Counted from the stretch's first letter, positions 35,874 through 44,338 are shown. The stretch is DNA of 64,000 nucleotides from Rhodospirillales bacterium 24-66-33 (GCA_002281855.1 NCHQ01000016.1:1-64000); one strand, 5' to 3'. The notes: generated by a model from the letters alone, not told the origin. Translations and numbers: made by a program.

Positions 35874-35902
35874 TTGACGGCAGGGGAGGCGCTTCTTACA
35901 TT
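35874..35902 (+). promoter_or_regulatory. Sigma70-type promoter of the ArsR/CDF operon
   Basis: TTGACG (35874-35879) and TACATT (35897-35902) are separated by exactly 17 bases, a near-ideal spacing. Transcription should start near 35908-35910, only 8-10 bases before the ATG at 35918, which gives an almost leaderless mRNA. The -10 box overlaps the operator described next. Confidence 0.7.
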
Positions 35903-35921
35903 TGAACAGTTATTCAAATGT
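35898..35921. promoter_or_regulatory. ArsR/SmtB-type operator overlapping the -10 box and start codon
   Basis: ACATTTGAA (35898-35906) and TTCAAATGT (35913-35921) form a perfect 9-bp inverted repeat with a 6-base spacer. The inner TGAACA/TATTCA pair resembles the 12-2-12 operators of SmtB/CzrA-type zinc repressors. It covers the -10 element, the transcription start and the start codon of the regulator gene, so binding should block transcription directly. Confidence 0.8.
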
Positions 35922-36226
35922 CCAAAGCAAAGAAAACCCTCCTGTCCGATGACCACGCAGTGGCGCTGGCCGACCTGTTCCGGCTGCTGGGCGATCCGAC
36001 GCGGCTGAAGATCGTGGTCTCCTGCCTGCGCACGCCACTGGCGGTGTCGGACATCGCCGAGCGGCTCGGCCTCTCGGTTTCGCTGGTCAGCCATCACCTG
36101 CGCCTGCTGAAGGGCGCGCGCCTGGTGCGCGCCGACCGTCAGGGCAAGCAGGTCTACTACGAGGCCGACGACCTCCATGTCCGCCGCATGGTCGAGGACA
36201 TGGTCAACCACATCGCGGAGCACTGA
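35918..36226 (+). CDS. ArsR/SmtB family metal-responsive repressor
   Basis: The 102-residue winged-helix protein has LFRLLGDPTRLKIVVSCL (20-37), the recognition helix region DIAERLGLSVSLVSHHLRLLK (51-71), and a C-terminal helix with DLHVRRMVEDMVNHIAEH, whose Asp/His spacing matches the alpha5 zinc site of SmtB/CzrA. It would release DNA on binding Zn(II) or Co(II). The downstream gene 1 base after its stop encodes a cation efflux protein. No Shine-Dalgarno site is near the ATG, which fits a nearly leaderless mRNA. Confidence 0.9.
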   Translation: MSKAKKTLLSDDHAVALADLFRLLGDPTRLKIVVSCLRTPLAVSDIAERLGLSVSLVSHHLRLLKGARLVRADRQGKQVYYEADDLHVRRMVEDMVNHIAEH

Positions 36227-36227
36227 C

Positions 36228-36914
36228 ATGAGCGCGAGCTGCCACTCTCATTCGCACGGTCCGGGGCACAGTCATGACCACGGCGCCGCCGCAGCGGCCT
36301 CGCCCGCCTACCGCCGCATCCTGTGGATCGCGCTGGCGGTGAACCTCGCGATGTTCGCAATCGAAATCAGTGCGGGCGTTGCGGCCCAGTCAGTCTCGCT
36401 GCTGGCCGACTCGCTCGACTTCCTGGGCGACGCCGGCAACTACGGCATCAGCCTGTTCGTACTGGGCATGGCGATCCAGTGGCGCGCCCGCGCCTCACTG
36501 GTGAAGGCCGCCAGCATGGGCGCCTTCGGCCTGTGGATCGCCATCACCACGATCAATCACGCGCTGGCCGGCACCGTCCCGGCGGCACCGGTGATGGGCG
36601 TGGTCGGCGCCCTGGCGCTGGCCGCCAACTTCGGCGTGGCGCTGCTGCTCTATCGCTGGCGCGAAGGCGACAGCAACATGCGCTCGGTGTGGATCTGCAC
36701 GCGCAACGACGCGATCGGCAATCTTGCCGTGCTCACCGCCGCCGCGGGTGTGTTCGGCTCGGGAAGTGGCTGGCCGGACTATGTCGTCGCCGCGATCATG
36801 TCCGGCCTCGCCCTGGTCGGCGCCTTCCAGGTGACGCGCCATGCGATTGCAGAGCTGCGTCAGTCCCGGGAGGCCCCACCCGAGACCAAGGCTCACGCAG
36901 TCGGGAGCGTGTAG
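36228..36914 (+). CDS. Cation diffusion facilitator-like efflux protein without cytoplasmic domain
   Basis: The 228-residue protein opens with a His-rich tail (HSHSHGPGHSHDHG), followed by about six membrane segments. LLADSLDFLGDAGNY (about 59-73) matches the transmembrane metal site, and CTRNDAIGNLAVL (about 161) matches the second. Normal CDF proteins have an extra cytoplasmic dimerisation domain of 80-90 residues, absent here. It should export Zn(II), Co(II) or Cd(II) and be switched on by the ArsR repressor upstream. Its end overlaps the convergent ligase gene by 22 bases. Confidence 0.88.
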   Translation: MSASCHSHSHGPGHSHDHGAAAAASPAYRRILWIALAVNLAMFAIEISAGVAAQSVSLLADSLDFLGDAGNYGISLFVLGMAIQWRARASLVKAASMGAFGLWIAITTINHALAGTVPAAPVMGVVGALALAANFGVALLLYRWREGDSNMRSVWICTRNDAIGNLAVLTAAAGVFGSGSGWPDYVVAAIMSGLALVGAFQVTRHAIAELRQSREAPPETKAHAVGSV

Positions 36915-38524
36915 CTCTCGAACTGCTTGCGCAGCGCCGTCTTCAGGATCTTGCCGGTGGCGCCGTGCGGGATGGCGTCGATGAACTGCACGTCGTCGGG
37001 CATCCACCACTTGGCGATCTTGCCGTCGAGGAATTTCAGAACATCGGCTTTCTCGACCGAGGCGTCGGGACGACGGACGACGATGAGCAGGGGGCGCTCG
37101 TCCCACTTGGGATGAGCGACTCCGATCACCGCGGCTTCGGCCACGCCGGGGCAGCCCATGGCGGCATTCTCGAGGTCGATCGAGCTGATCCACTCGCCGC
37201 CCGACTTGATCACGTCCTTCGAGCGGTCGGTGATGACGACCGAGCCGTCGCTCTCGATCTTGCAGACGTCGCCGGTGTGGAACCAGTCGTTCTCGAGGAA
37301 CTGGCTCCTGCCGTCGCCCTTCATGTAGCCCTTCACGATCCACGGACCGCGCACGACCATGTTGCCCGAGACGCTGCCGTCCAGCGGCAGGTCGTTGCCG
37401 GCATCGTCGATGATCTTCATCTCGCAGCCGAACACCGGGCGACCCTGCTTGGCGGTGATGGCGAAGCGCTCGGCGTCGGGCAGGTCGCGCTCGCCCCTGT
37501 TGAACCGGGTGAGCGTGCCGAGCGGGCTCATCTCGGTCATGCCCCAGCCCTGGGCGACCTCGACACCATGCTCCTTCCAGAAGCGCTCGATCATGGCGTA
37601 GGGGACGGCCGAGCCGCCGATCAAGGTGCGCTTGACCGACGACATCTTGAGCTTGTTCTGCTGGCAGTAGTCGAGCAGGGCCAGCCACACGGTCGGCACG
37701 CCGGCCGACAGGGTCACCTGCTCCTTGTCGAGCAGTTCGTAGATACTGGCGCCGTCGAGCTTGAAGCCCGGGAACACCAGCTTGGTGCCGCAGAAGGGGC
37801 CGGCATAGACGAGGCCCCAGGCATTGGCGTGGAACATCGGCACGACGGGAAGGATGGTGGTGTCGGGATCGAGCGCCAGCACCGGGCCCGAGCACATCAT
37901 CATCGAATGGATCATCGTCGAGCGGTGCGAGTAGAGCACGCCCTTCGGATTGCCCGTGGTGCCCGACGTGTAGCAAAGCGACGAGGCCGTCTTCTCGTCG
38001 AACTCCGGCCAGGTGAGCGTGCCGGGCTTGTCGGCGATCAGCTCCTCGTAGCAGAGCAGATTCGGGATCTTGGTCGAGGTCGGCATGTGGGCGCGGTCGG
38101 TCATGACCACGACATGCTTCACGGTCTTGAGCTGGTCCCACACGCCCTCGACGATCGGCATCAGGTTCAGGTCGACGAAGAGGATCTGGTCCTCGGCATG
38201 GTTGGCGATATAGGCCACATGCTCCGGCGCCAGGCGCGGGTTCAGCGTGTGCAGCACCGCGCCGATGCCGGAGATGCCGAAATAGAGCTCGAAATGCCGG
38301 TAGGTGTTCCAGGCGATGGTGCCGACCCGGTCGCCCAGCTTGATGCCGAGCCCCTGCAGCGCTTCGGCGAGCTGCTTGGCGCGCTTGTGCGCGTCCTTGT
38401 AGCCGTAGCGGTGGATCGGCCCCTCAACTGTTCGCGTCACGATCTCGACGTCGGGATAGGCGGCGGCTGCATAGTCGATGATCTGCGAGATCAGCAGCGG
38501 ACGGTCTTGCATCAAACCCAGCAT
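36893..38524 (-). CDS. AMP-forming acyl-CoA ligase, DmdB-like (copy A)
   Basis: The 543-residue protein carries the adenylate motifs YTSGTTGNPKGVLYSHRS (about 182-199), GWGMTEMSPLG (about 325-335) and a C-terminal DRSKDVIKSGGEWIS with a late Lys in GKIL that should act in adenylation. The start LLISQIIDYAA resembles medium-chain ligases close to 3-methylmercaptopropionyl-CoA ligase (DmdB). It activates a carboxylic acid to its CoA ester. It ends an operon of IPNS-like oxygenases, VOC protein and an enolase-superfamily enzyme, so its substrate may come from that path. Confidence 0.9.
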   Translation of the reverse strand: MLGLMQDRPLLISQIIDYAAAAYPDVEIVTRTVEGPIHRYGYKDAHKRAKQLAEALQGLGIKLGDRVGTIAWNTYRHFELYFGISGIGAVLHTLNPRLAPEHVAYIANHAEDQILFVDLNLMPIVEGVWDQLKTVKHVVVMTDRAHMPTSTKIPNLLCYEELIADKPGTLTWPEFDEKTASSLCYTSGTTGNPKGVLYSHRSTMIHSMMMCSGPVLALDPDTTILPVVPMFHANAWGLVYAGPFCGTKLVFPGFKLDGASIYELLDKEQVTLSAGVPTVWLALLDYCQQNKLKMSSVKRTLIGGSAVPYAMIERFWKEHGVEVAQGWGMTEMSPLGTLTRFNRGERDLPDAERFAITAKQGRPVFGCEMKIIDDAGNDLPLDGSVSGNMVVRGPWIVKGYMKGDGRSQFLENDWFHTGDVCKIESDGSVVITDRSKDVIKSGGEWISSIDLENAAMGCPGVAEAAVIGVAHPKWDERPLLIVVRRPDASVEKADVLKFLDGKIAKWWMPDDVQFIDAIPHGATGKILKTALRKQFESYTLPTA

Positions 38525-38537
38525 GGCGTTTCCTCTC

Positions 38538-39686
38538 TTACGCGCGCCGCTCGATATGAAGGCTTCTTAGGGTTAGGAGCGGCTTGATATCTGATTCTAG
38601 ACCGAGTCCTTGCCCGCCGGGAAGGCTGACGCTGCCGTCACGGACCGAAAAAACACCCTGCAGGACCCCTTCGCGTAGAGGATTCGGGTTGGCATCGACC
38701 TCGAGCAGGCCGGGGCCGCGCACGGCGGCCAGCAGGTGCAGCGAGTGGAGGAGGCCGATGCCGCCGCCCAGGAAATGCGGGCAGAAGGTGCGGCCGGCTG
38801 CGAGCGCGGCGCGGGCGACCGGCAGGCAGCCGGAATGGCCGCCCCACTTGGCGGCATCCGGCTGGATCACACCGAACAGGCCGCTGTCGATGGCTTCCTG
38901 GAAGGGGCCGGCGCCCCGCAGGTTCTCCCCCACGGCCAGGCGCGTCGGTGCGACTGCGGCAACCTGGGTCCATTCCGACAGGGGCCGATCGGCCATCAGG
39001 GGCTCCTCGATCCAACCCAGGTCGAACTCGGCGAGCCTCGGCGCCATCTGACAGGCCGTGCGCAGGTCCCAGCCCTGGTTGGCGTCGACCATCAGCCGCT
39101 CGCCATTCTGCAACTCGGCCGCGACGGGGCGCAGCGAGCCGAGATCGGTCTCCTCGCCGAAACCGACCTTGATCTTGAAGGCGCGATAACCGGCGGCGCG
39201 CATGCGGCCCACCGTGTCGTAGGCGGCGCGGCCGGGGTTGAGACCCGACGCATAGGCGGGGACGGGCGCGTCATCTGTGCCGCCCAGCGCGCGCCACAGC
39301 GGCAGGCCGCGCTTGCGCGCCCGCAGGTCGTGGATCGCGAGGTCGAGGCCGGCCGCCGCAGCGGAGAGCGCGCCGGCATCGCCGCTTTGGACTCTCAGCA
39401 CATGCAGCGCGCGGTCGATCTCGCCCCACAGGCCGACCGGATCATCGAGCGCTTTGCCCAGCGCCCGCGGCGCCACGATGTCGGCGAACAGCAGCGCGCG
39501 ATGTTCGGCGGCGGCGTTGGGGAAGTTGCACCAGATCTCGCCCCAGCCACGGGCGCCGTCGGAATCCTCGACCCTCACGAACACCGCAGCGCGTTCGGTC
39601 ATGGTGCCGAAAGAGGTGCGGACGGGCTCCGCGATGGGGGTGCGGAAGACGTGGGCTTCGACGCGGGCGAGGGTCGCCCCACTCAT
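38538..39686 (-). CDS. Mandelate racemase/muconate-lactonizing enzyme family protein (copy B)
   Basis: The 382-residue protein is an enolase-superfamily member with FKIKVGFGEE (about 168-177), metal ligands in VDANQGWD (about 197), EEPLMAD (about 223) and AVGENLRG (about 248), and the late CPHFLGGG. It differs from copy A at many sites and lacks a similar His-Asp dyad late in the chain, so a different subgroup is likely. The acyl-CoA ligase gene follows 13 bases downstream. Reaction is expected to begin with alpha-proton removal from a carboxylate. Confidence 0.88.
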   Translation of the reverse strand: MSGATLARVEAHVFRTPIAEPVRTSFGTMTERAAVFVRVEDSDGARGWGEIWCNFPNAAAEHRALLFADIVAPRALGKALDDPVGLWGEIDRALHVLRVQSGDAGALSAAAAGLDLAIHDLRARKRGLPLWRALGGTDDAPVPAYASGLNPGRAAYDTVGRMRAAGYRAFKIKVGFGEETDLGSLRPVAAELQNGERLMVDANQGWDLRTACQMAPRLAEFDLGWIEEPLMADRPLSEWTQVAAVAPTRLAVGENLRGAGPFQEAIDSGLFGVIQPDAAKWGGHSGCLPVARAALAAGRTFCPHFLGGGIGLLHSLHLLAAVRGPGLLEVDANPNPLREGVLQGVFSVRDGSVSLPGGQGLGLESDIKPLLTLRSLHIERRA

Positions 39687-39736
39687 TGTCTCATGTTCCT
39701 CCCGAGTCCCGGCTTTTCGCCGGTGATGCGGGAAGT

Positions 39737-40114
39737 CTAGTCGTTCGATTCGCTGAAGGTAAGCTTGTTGGCGAACGGGTCGGTCACCGTGACGGTGCGC
39801 GCACCCCAGGGTTGGTCCTCGAGACCCGGCCGCGCGTAGCGATAGTTCTTTTCGTTCAGTTCGCGGTGCAGGTCGGCGATGCCCTTGGTCTGGATCATCA
39901 TCGCCGCACCCGGCGCGCCGTCGCCGTGATGCTCGGTGAGGTGGAGCACAACGCCGGCACGGGAAATCTGGGCGTAGACCGGCGCATTGTCGTCGAAGCG
40001 ATGCTCCCAGTCCCAGGTGAAGCCCAGGAAACCGACGTAGAATTCCCTGGCCTTGGCGACATCGAAGATGCGCAGGATCGGAATGACGGGTCCAAGCTTC
40101 ATCGCATCGCTCAT
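39737..40114 (-). CDS. Glyoxalase/bleomycin-resistance (VOC) superfamily protein
   Basis: The 125-residue protein has the VOC core: VIPILRIFDVAKAREFYVGFLGFTWDWEHRF, then YAQISRAGVVLHLTEHHGDG and a late TVTDPFANKLTFSES. This is a single-domain member with metal ligands consistent with a His and a Glu in place. It overlaps the upstream IPNS-like gene as ATGA. It may bind a small hydrophobic ligand or isomerise an intermediate; the family does not fix its activity. A start at the later MKLGP is possible. Confidence 0.85.
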   Translation of the reverse strand: MSDAMKLGPVIPILRIFDVAKAREFYVGFLGFTWDWEHRFDDNAPVYAQISRAGVVLHLTEHHGDGAPGAAMMIQTKGIADLHRELNEKNYRYARPGLEDQPWGARTVTVTDPFANKLTFSESND

Positions 40115-41103
40115 TCGGCGGCCTTCGCGTCGGCGTTCAGCAGGTCGTAGGTCCGCTTCTGATATTCGACCATGTAGTCGGTGTACCAGGTCGTCGGGTA
40201 CTTCGGCGGTCTGTCGGGGCCGACCGTGGTCGGCACGGCGGCGATCGGCCAGTCGATGGCGTTGTCGCAGAAGAAGGCCAGCGCATAGCGCTCGCCGCCG
40301 CTGCGATTGACGGCGCGATGCGGCGTGGCGAGGCAGACATCGTTGGTCCAGCGCTGCAGCAACTGTCCGCCGTGCACGAGGTAGGCGTCGGGCAGGACGG
40401 GCGCCTCGATCCAGCGCCCGTCGCGGCCGCGGATCGACAGGCCGGACACATCGTTGGGCGCCAACAGGGTGAGGAAGCTCGTGTCGGTGTGGGGGGCAAT
40501 GCCGAACTCGTCGTCGGCGAGGGCCGGCTGATTGGGATAATGCGTCATGCGCAGCTTGTATTGCGGCTCGGCGAACGCCGCGTCGAAGTATGTCGCGGGA
40601 AGGCCGAGGGCGCGGGCATAGAGCGGCATCAGACTGCCGACCAGCCGCTCCAGGGTGTTGCAATAGTCAACGACGGCCTCGCGGAAGCCCGGCAGGTCGG
40701 ACGGCCATCGGTTGGCGCTGCGGAAGCGCCGGTCGGCCACGACGTCGGGGTGATCGGCGGGAAGATCTCGCGCGACGAAGAAGGCTTCGTTGAGATTGGG
40801 CTTGGTGACGGTCTGGACCGTGGAGGTGCGCAGCGTATCGCCCCGGATCGGCAGGTAGCCGACATTATGCTTGTCGATCCTGACGTCCATCTTGCGGTCC
40901 AGCGGCAGGGCATGAAACCGTGCGGCCTGATCGAAAGTGTTGCGGATCAGATCCGGCGGCACGCCGTGATTGACCACGAAATAGAAACCGATTTCGGTCA
41001 GCGCCGCGCGCAGCTCCCGGGAGGCGCGCTCGATCGCGCCGGGCTCGCCCGCCAGACAGGGGCCGACGTCGATGATGGGGATGGCGTCGGCGCGCGGGCT
41101 CAT
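40111..41103 (-). CDS. Isopenicillin N synthase-like Fe(II) oxygenase (tandem copy 2, Arg-Tyr-Ala)
   Basis: The 330-residue protein has IIDVGPCLAGEPGAI at the N-terminus, HTD in APHTDTSFLTLL (about 207-218), the distal His in TPHRAVN and Arg-Tyr-Ala in ERYALAFFCD where most members have Arg-x-Ser. Stretches of 10-20 residues are nearly identical to the upstream gene, so they are paralogues from tandem duplication. The Ala may change carboxylate binding. It overlaps both neighbours by 4 bases. Confidence 0.88.
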   Translation of the reverse strand: MSPRADAIPIIDVGPCLAGEPGAIERASRELRAALTEIGFYFVVNHGVPPDLIRNTFDQAARFHALPLDRKMDVRIDKHNVGYLPIRGDTLRTSTVQTVTKPNLNEAFFVARDLPADHPDVVADRRFRSANRWPSDLPGFREAVVDYCNTLERLVGSLMPLYARALGLPATYFDAAFAEPQYKLRMTHYPNQPALADDEFGIAPHTDTSFLTLLAPNDVSGLSIRGRDGRWIEAPVLPDAYLVHGGQLLQRWTNDVCLATPHRAVNRSGGERYALAFFCDNAIDWPIAAVPTTVGPDRPPKYPTTWYTDYMVEYQKRTYDLLNADAKAAE

Positions 41104-42086
41104 TCGGCAGCCTGCTGGGCCTCCGTGTTGAGCACGTCGTAGTTCCGCTTCAGGTACCAGGTCATGTAATCGCTGTACCAGGTCGTGGGATATTTCGGCG
41201 GCTTGTCGGGGCCGACGGTGGTCGGCACGGCGGCGACCGGCCAGTCGATGCCGCTGTCGCAGAAGAAGGGCAGGGCATAGCGCGCGCCGCTGGTCTTGTT
41301 GATGGCGCGATGCGGCGTCGCCAGGAACAGGTCGTTGGTGTAGCGCTGCAGCATCTGCCCGCCGTTCACGACATAGGCGTTGTCGATCGCCGGCATGTCG
41401 ATCCAGCGGCCGCTCTGGCTGCGGATCGACAGTCCCTGCACCTCGTTGGGGGCCAGCAGGGTGAGGAAGCTGGTGTCGGTGTGCGGCGCCAGGCCGAACT
41501 CGTCGTCCACCGGTCCGTCCTGCGGCGGATAGTGCGTCATGCGCATCGAGAACATCGGCTCGGAGAAGGCCGTGTCGAAATAGTTGGTCGGCAGGTCGAG
41601 GGCGCGGGCGTAGAGGCGCACCATCTTCTGCACCAGCCGTTCCATCTCGTTGCAGTAGTCGACGACGGTGTCGCGGAAGCCCGGCAGGTCGGGCCAGCGG
41701 TTGAGGCCGCGGAAGCGTCGGCCGGACAGCACGTCGGGATGATCGGGCGCCATCTCGCGCTTCACGAAGAAGGCCTCGTTGAGGTTGGCCTTGGTGCCGG
41801 TCTGGACGGTCGAGGTGCGCAGCGTGTTGCCGCGCATCGGCAGGTACCCGGTATTGTGCTGGTCGAGCTTGAGCTCGAGCTTCTTCTCGACCGGCTGGTC
41901 GTGGAAACGCTTCACCTCGGCGAACATGGCGGCGATCTTCTCGCGCGCGATGCCGTGGTTCACGATGAAGTAGAAGCCGATTTCGGTGAGGGCAAACCGC
42001 AGTTCCTTCGCGGTGCGGTCCATCGCGCCCGGCTCGCCCGCGAGGTAGGGGCCGAGATCGATGACGGGAATCGTTTCGGTGGCCAC
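41100..42086 (-). CDS. Isopenicillin N synthase-like Fe(II) oxygenase (tandem copy 1, Arg-Tyr-Ala)
   Basis: The 328-residue protein starts at GTG (42086) after GGAGGAG and reads TETIPVIDLGPYLAGEPGAM. Iron ligands are in APHTDTSFLTLL and TPHRAINK; the usual Arg-x-Ser is Arg-Tyr-Ala in ARYALPFFCD. DPD-type end motifs and TVGPDKPPKYPTTWYSDYM match copy 2. It is the first gene of a coupled set that includes copy 2, VOC, enolase-superfamily and CoA-ligase genes, all minus strand. An unknown acid is the likely substrate. Confidence 0.88.
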   Translation of the reverse strand: MATETIPVIDLGPYLAGEPGAMDRTAKELRFALTEIGFYFIVNHGIAREKIAAMFAEVKRFHDQPVEKKLELKLDQHNTGYLPMRGNTLRTSTVQTGTKANLNEAFFVKREMAPDHPDVLSGRRFRGLNRWPDLPGFRDTVVDYCNEMERLVQKMVRLYARALDLPTNYFDTAFSEPMFSMRMTHYPPQDGPVDDEFGLAPHTDTSFLTLLAPNEVQGLSIRSQSGRWIDMPAIDNAYVVNGGQMLQRYTNDLFLATPHRAINKTSGARYALPFFCDSGIDWPVAAVPTTVGPDKPPKYPTTWYSDYMTWYLKRNYDVLNTEAQQAAE

Positions 42087-42176
42087 GGTCTGCTCCTCCT
42101 CGGGCTCCCTATTTCGCCCGGAACCGACGATAATGCCGCCACGGCGCCGCGGTCCAGCGTGTGCAGAAGGAATGTC

Positions 42177-42611
42177 ATGATCTTCGGAATTCTGGCCCTG
42201 GTGACGGCGTCGCTCTTTGCCGGCGCGGCCTTCTATGTGAGCTTCGCCGAGCATCCCGCCCGCTCCGAACTCGACGACCGCGCGCAGCTCCAGCAATGGA
42301 AGCTGTCCTATCGGCGCGGGGCGGTCATGCAAGGCACGCTGGCGGCCCTGGGTTTCGTGCTGGGCATGGCGGCGTGGTGGCAGACGCGCGACGAACTCTA
42401 CATCGTCGGGGCGATCCTGATGGGGGCCAACTGGGCCTACACGGCCCTGATGATCCTGCCGGTCAACAGCGAGCTGAAGGCGATCAACCTCGACGGTGCC
42501 GGCGAGGACAGCCACACGCTGCTGCGGCGCTGGGGCAAGCTGCACGTCAAGCGCACGATGCTCGGCATCGGCGCAACGCTTCTGTTCATGTGGGCATTCT
42601 TGTCATCCTGA
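42177..42611 (+). CDS. DUF1772 (anthrone-oxygenase-like) membrane protein
   Basis: The 144-residue protein has four hydrophobic segments and begins IFGILALVTASLFAGAAFYVSFAEHPAR, the usual start of DUF1772. The polar turn SYRRGAVMQG and the loop MILPVNSELKAIN follow. Its last codons and stop (LSS then TGA) lie in the dispersed repeat at 42598-42689, so the element has set its C-terminus. Activity is unknown; the family includes polyketide anthrone oxygenases. It is divergent from the IPNS-like operon. Confidence 0.8.
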   Translation: MIFGILALVTASLFAGAAFYVSFAEHPARSELDDRAQLQQWKLSYRRGAVMQGTLAALGFVLGMAAWWQTRDELYIVGAILMGANWAYTALMILPVNSELKAINLDGAGEDSHTLLRRWGKLHVKRTMLGIGATLLFMWAFLSS

Positions 42612-42689
42612 GCGCAGCGAAGGATCTCCCGCCGCCACGGAGTCCTCCGGTCGTTCCGGCAGGTCCTTCGCTGCGCTCCGGACGACATG
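42598..42689. repeat. Dispersed inverted-repeat element, copy 2
   Basis: Arms CTGAGCGCAGCGAAGGA (42608-42624) and TCCTTCGCTGCGCTCCG (42664-42680) match the element at 30901-30992 with minor changes. The stop codon of the DUF1772 gene is inside the left arm. The right end is 3 bases from the stop of the convergent CoA-ligase gene, so it may act as a shared terminator. Confidence 0.85.
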
Positions 42690-42691
42690 CG

Positions 42692-44338
42692 TTACGCCGT
42701 CGGCAGCTTGTAGTCCTTGAAGTCCTCGCGCAGGCGGGTCTTCAGGATCTTGCCCGTGGCGGTGTGGGGGATGGCGTCGACGAACTGCACGTCGTCGGGC
42801 AGCCACCATTTGGCGACCTTGGTTGCCAGGAACTCGACCAGCTCCTGCTTGTCGATCTCGGTGTCGGGCTTCCTGTGCACGATCAGCAGCGGGCGCTCGT
42901 CCCACTTCGGGTGCGCGACGCCGATCACCGCAGCCTCCGCGACAGCGGGATGCGCCATGGCGGCGTTCTCGAGGTCGATCGAGCTGATCCACTCGCCGCC
43001 GGACTTGATCACGTCCTTGGAACGGTCGGTGATCTGCATGTAGCCGTCGGGATCGATCGTCGCGACGTCGCCGGTGGCGAACCAGCCGCCGCCCTTGCCT
43101 TCGATGGAACGCAGGACTTCGCCGCCCTCGCCCTTGAAGTAGCCCGAGGTGATCCAGGGGCCGCGAACCAACAGGTCGCCGAACGCCTTGCCGTCGCGCG
43201 GCAGTTCGTTGCCGGCATCGTCGACGATCATCATCTCGACGCCGTAGGGCGGGCGGCCCTGCTTCAGGCGGACTTCCAGAAGGTCCGCCGGCGAGAAGTC
43301 GAGGTGCTTCTCCTTGGGATGGTTGACCGTGCCCAGCGGGCTCATCTCGCTCATGCCCCAGGCATGCAGCACCTCGACACCGAACTCCTTGTCGAAGGCC
43401 TCGATCATGGCGGGCGGGGCGGCCGAGCCGCCGATCACGGCGTACTTGACGGTCGAGAGCGTGAGCTTATTGGCCTTCATGTGGTTCAGCAGGGCGAGCC
43501 ACACGGTCGGCACGCCGGCCGTGAAGGTGACGCGCTCCTTCTCGAACAGCTCGTGCAGGCTGGCGCCGTCGAGGGCGACGCCGGGGAAGACGAGCTTGGC
43601 GCCCACGAGTGCGGCCGAGTAAGGCAGGCCCCAGGCATTGACGTGGAACATCGGCACAACGGGGAGCACCACCGAGCGCGCCGAGAGGTTCAGCGTGTCG
43701 GGAAGCGCCGCGCCATAAGCATGCAGGATGGTCGAGCGATGGTGATAGAGCACGCCCTTGGGATTGCCCGTCGTGCCCGACGTGTAGCAGAGCGACGAGG
43801 CGGTGCGCTCGTCGAACTCCGGCCACTCGTAGGTGCCGGGCTTGTCGGCGATCAGCTCCTCGTAGACCAGCAGGTTGGGGATATTGCAGTCCTTGGGAAG
43901 GTGGGCGCGGTCGGTCATCGCCACGACGTGGCGCACGCCCTTCATCTGCGGCAGCAGCTTCTCGACGGCCGGCAGGAGATTGAGGTCGACGAAGAGGAGC
44001 TGATCCTCGGCGTGGTTCACGATGTAGACGATCTGCTCGGGGAAGAGCCGCGGGTTGATCGTGTGGCAGACCGCGCCCATGCCGGAGATGCCGTAGTAGA
44101 GTTCGAAATGGCGATAGCCGTTCCAGGCCAGCGTTCCGATCCGGTCGCCGACCTTGATGCCCAGCTTCAACAGCGCCTCGGCGACCTTCTTCGCGCGCTT
44201 GTTCGCATCGCGGTAGGTGTAGCGGTGGATCGGCCCTTCGACGGTTCGGGAGACGATCTCGGTGTCGCCGTGATTGAGGGCGGCATGCTCGATGAGCTGC
44301 GAAATCAGAAGCGGGCGATCCTGCATGAGTCCGAGCAT
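42692..44338 (-). CDS. AMP-forming acyl-CoA ligase, DmdB-like (copy B)
   Basis: The 548-residue protein is a clear paralogue of copy A, with the same YTSGTTGNPKGVL motif (about 182) and AWGMSEMSPLG (about 326), DRSKDVIKSGGEW and a late GKIL. It also begins LLISQLIEHAAL. Differences in the central region should change acyl specificity. The promoter region faces an MscS gene. A conserved acidic-acid ligase role is expected; substrate is not readable. Confidence 0.9.
   Translation of the reverse strand: MLGLMQDRPLLISQLIEHAALNHGDTEIVSRTVEGPIHRYTYRDANKRAKKVAEALLKLGIKVGDRIGTLAWNGYRHFELYYGISGMGAVCHTINPRLFPEQIVYIVNHAEDQLLFVDLNLLPAVEKLLPQMKGVRHVVAMTDRAHLPKDCNIPNLLVYEELIADKPGTYEWPEFDERTASSLCYTSGTTGNPKGVLYHHRSTILHAYGAALPDTLNLSARSVVLPVVPMFHVNAWGLPYSAALVGAKLVFPGVALDGASLHELFEKERVTFTAGVPTVWLALLNHMKANKLTLSTVKYAVIGGSAAPPAMIEAFDKEFGVEVLHAWGMSEMSPLGTVNHPKEKHLDFSPADLLEVRLKQGRPPYGVEMMIVDDAGNELPRDGKAFGDLLVRGPWITSGYFKGEGGEVLRSIEGKGGGWFATGDVATIDPDGYMQITDRSKDVIKSGGEWISSIDLENAAMAHPAVAEAAVIGVAHPKWDERPLLIVHRKPDTEIDKQELVEFLATKVAKWWLPDDVQFVDAIPHTATGKILKTRLREDFKDYKLPTA

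Noticed and set aside
36323..38587. 754-codon plus-strand frame
   Set aside because: It begins out of frame inside the CDF-like gene and runs antisense to the CoA ligase, with no motif of its own.
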